From assembly GCA_026986375.1 (NCBI GenBank), contig JALSOQ010000005.1:98517-162516 (forward strand): 64,000 bases of DNA, read 5' to 3'. The notes beneath the pieces are model-generated. The model was given only the letters and a program-made list of their open reading frames with translations, made no database searches and was not told the DNA's origin. This DNA comes from Archaeoglobaceae archaeon (GTDB lineage Archaea > Halobacteriota > Archaeoglobi > Archaeoglobales > Archaeoglobaceae). Positions within the stretch are counted from its first letter, which is position 1; each line of letters begins with the position of its first letter. Below are positions 63,297 to 64,000 of this stretch, piece after piece. Both the position numbers and the translations under genes were made by a program.

Positions 63297-64000
63297 TTAT
63301 ACGATTTTTCTTACGGCCAAGAGGTCTATGCGGGATTGGGGCTTAAGAATTCTTTTTCGAGGATCTAAGAAGAGGACGTTGTTTTTGATGCACCAAACGA
63401 CTTCGTCGCTAATCTCGTCGCACTTAATTGCTTCAGACTCTTTAAACCGTTCGAAAAGGCTTATAACTTGTTTAAATAAGTTTTCATCTTCCCTCTTTAG
63501 ATCCTTAATCCTGTATAAGATTGAACTCACCCTATCCTCGAGCAACTCCTCGCAGAATTCCTTGAGTCTATACTTGTTCCTCACAGCCTCTACTAAATAG
63601 ACAGGCTTACCTCCAAGGTATTCCCAAGCTAACTCGATTTCTTCCTCGCTGAATCCGTGCTTCTTGAGAAAATCTTTAGTGGTATCGTAGTCAAAGTCAT
63701 CGACGAGTAAGTACCTACATCGTCCGTGCAACATAGCCTCGTTGTAGACTCTCTCGATAAATAATGAGTCGGAAGTGATAGCGAAAATGTGGGCGAGGTG
63801 ACGCTTTTTGGTAATACTTACGAAGAGGTTGAATAAGCGGTAAATTAAGAGGTCGTTTATTTTGAGGTCGCCTATGACTTGAAGTTCGTCTAAGATCAGG
63901 ATGGGTGTTTTTCCCTTCTTTTTAACGGTTTCAAAGACAGTTATGACGTATTCGAAGACATCCTCTACGTCACTACTTCTCAGCAGTTCGGTTAAGATGT
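63297..64000 (-). CDS. Archaeal AAA ATPase, 3' part only
   Basis: The frame is open from the window edge to a stop at 63297, about 234 residues. It contains a Walker B strand (KTPILILDELQVIGDL), a sensor-1-like strand (HLAHIFAITSDSLFIERVYNEA) and the winged-helix C-terminal region (YDTTKDFLKKHGFSEEEIEL, LGGKPVYLVEAV). This is the archaeal PF01637/COG1672 ATPase layout, often found in mobile or defence regions. Walker A and the start lie beyond 64000. Confidence 0.8.
   Translation of the reverse strand, partial: ILTELLRSSDVEDVFEYVITVFETVKKKGKTPILILDELQVIGDLKINDLLIYRLFNLFVSITKKRHLAHIFAITSDSLFIERVYNEAMLHGRCRYLLVDDFDYDTTKDFLKKHGFSEEEIELAWEYLGGKPVYLVEAVRNKYRLKEFCEELLEDRVSSILYRIKDLKREDENLFKQVISLFERFKESEAIKCDEISDEVVWCIKNNVLFLDPRKRILKPQSRIDLLAVRKIV

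Overview
The window is archaeal and most likely from the Archaeoglobaceae (Archaeoglobus, Ferroglobus or a close relative). The signs are archaeal-type tRNA synthetases, PAN, Pus10, CarS and a tetraether synthase. Others are aMBF1, archaeal ribosomal proteins, TATA-box promoters with leaderless starts, a futalosine-pathway menaquinone gene (mqnA), and a palindrome matching the Archaeoglobus heat-shock operator CTAAC-N5-GTTAG. I cannot fix the species from sequence alone. Genes are packed tightly, many overlap by 4 bp (ATGA/GTGA), and no gene-free stretch exceeds 300 bp.

Region 1 (1-3653) looks like the edge of an integrated element. A tyrosine recombinase reads leftward out of a duplicated 3' half of tRNA-Ser(CGA), an SSV-type arrangement. 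Left of it lie a small HTH protein, a promoter followed by a structured, switch-like RNA leader, and several secreted proteins. The host chromosome resumes with trpS.

Region 2 (3688-10728) is housekeeping: trpS, mqnA, hisS, an OBG/YchF-type GTPase, prs and small regulators. Region 3 (10730-21171) has an FAD oxidoreductase, a BtuCDF-like ABC uptake system whose binding protein has a dockerin-like N-terminus and sits beside a PGF-CTERM-anchored surface protein, and a divergent cobaltochelatase operon with CobN split in two genes plus a fused ChlI-ChlD.

Region 4 (21164-36216) holds PAN, aMBF1, proS, a tRNA thiolation enzyme, aroA', tatC, dadD, an ornithine cyclodeaminase, paaK, glnK-amt, then ilvBN and ribosomal protein uL16. 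Upstream of ilvB is a leaderless 22-codon ORF with 11 Val/Ile/Leu codons, followed at once by a GC hairpin and T5 run. It looks like a bacterial-style leader-peptide attenuator in an archaeon and is the most striking observation here.

Region 5 (36217-53565) contains hsp20 with its operator, two tRNA-Ser genes, pyrE, carS and tes (membrane lipids), queCED (archaeosine precursor), pus10, lysC, hemAB, marC, a core methionine synthase and uS15. Region 6 (53605-64000) is more accessory: a Cys/His/Tyr-rich secreted miniprotein, a two-gene AT-rich module with a PD-(D/E)XK-like domain, a Bud32/RIO-like kinase, an Na+/H+ antiporter, a ROK kinase, a family 4 uracil-DNA glycosylase and a truncated archaeal ATPase.
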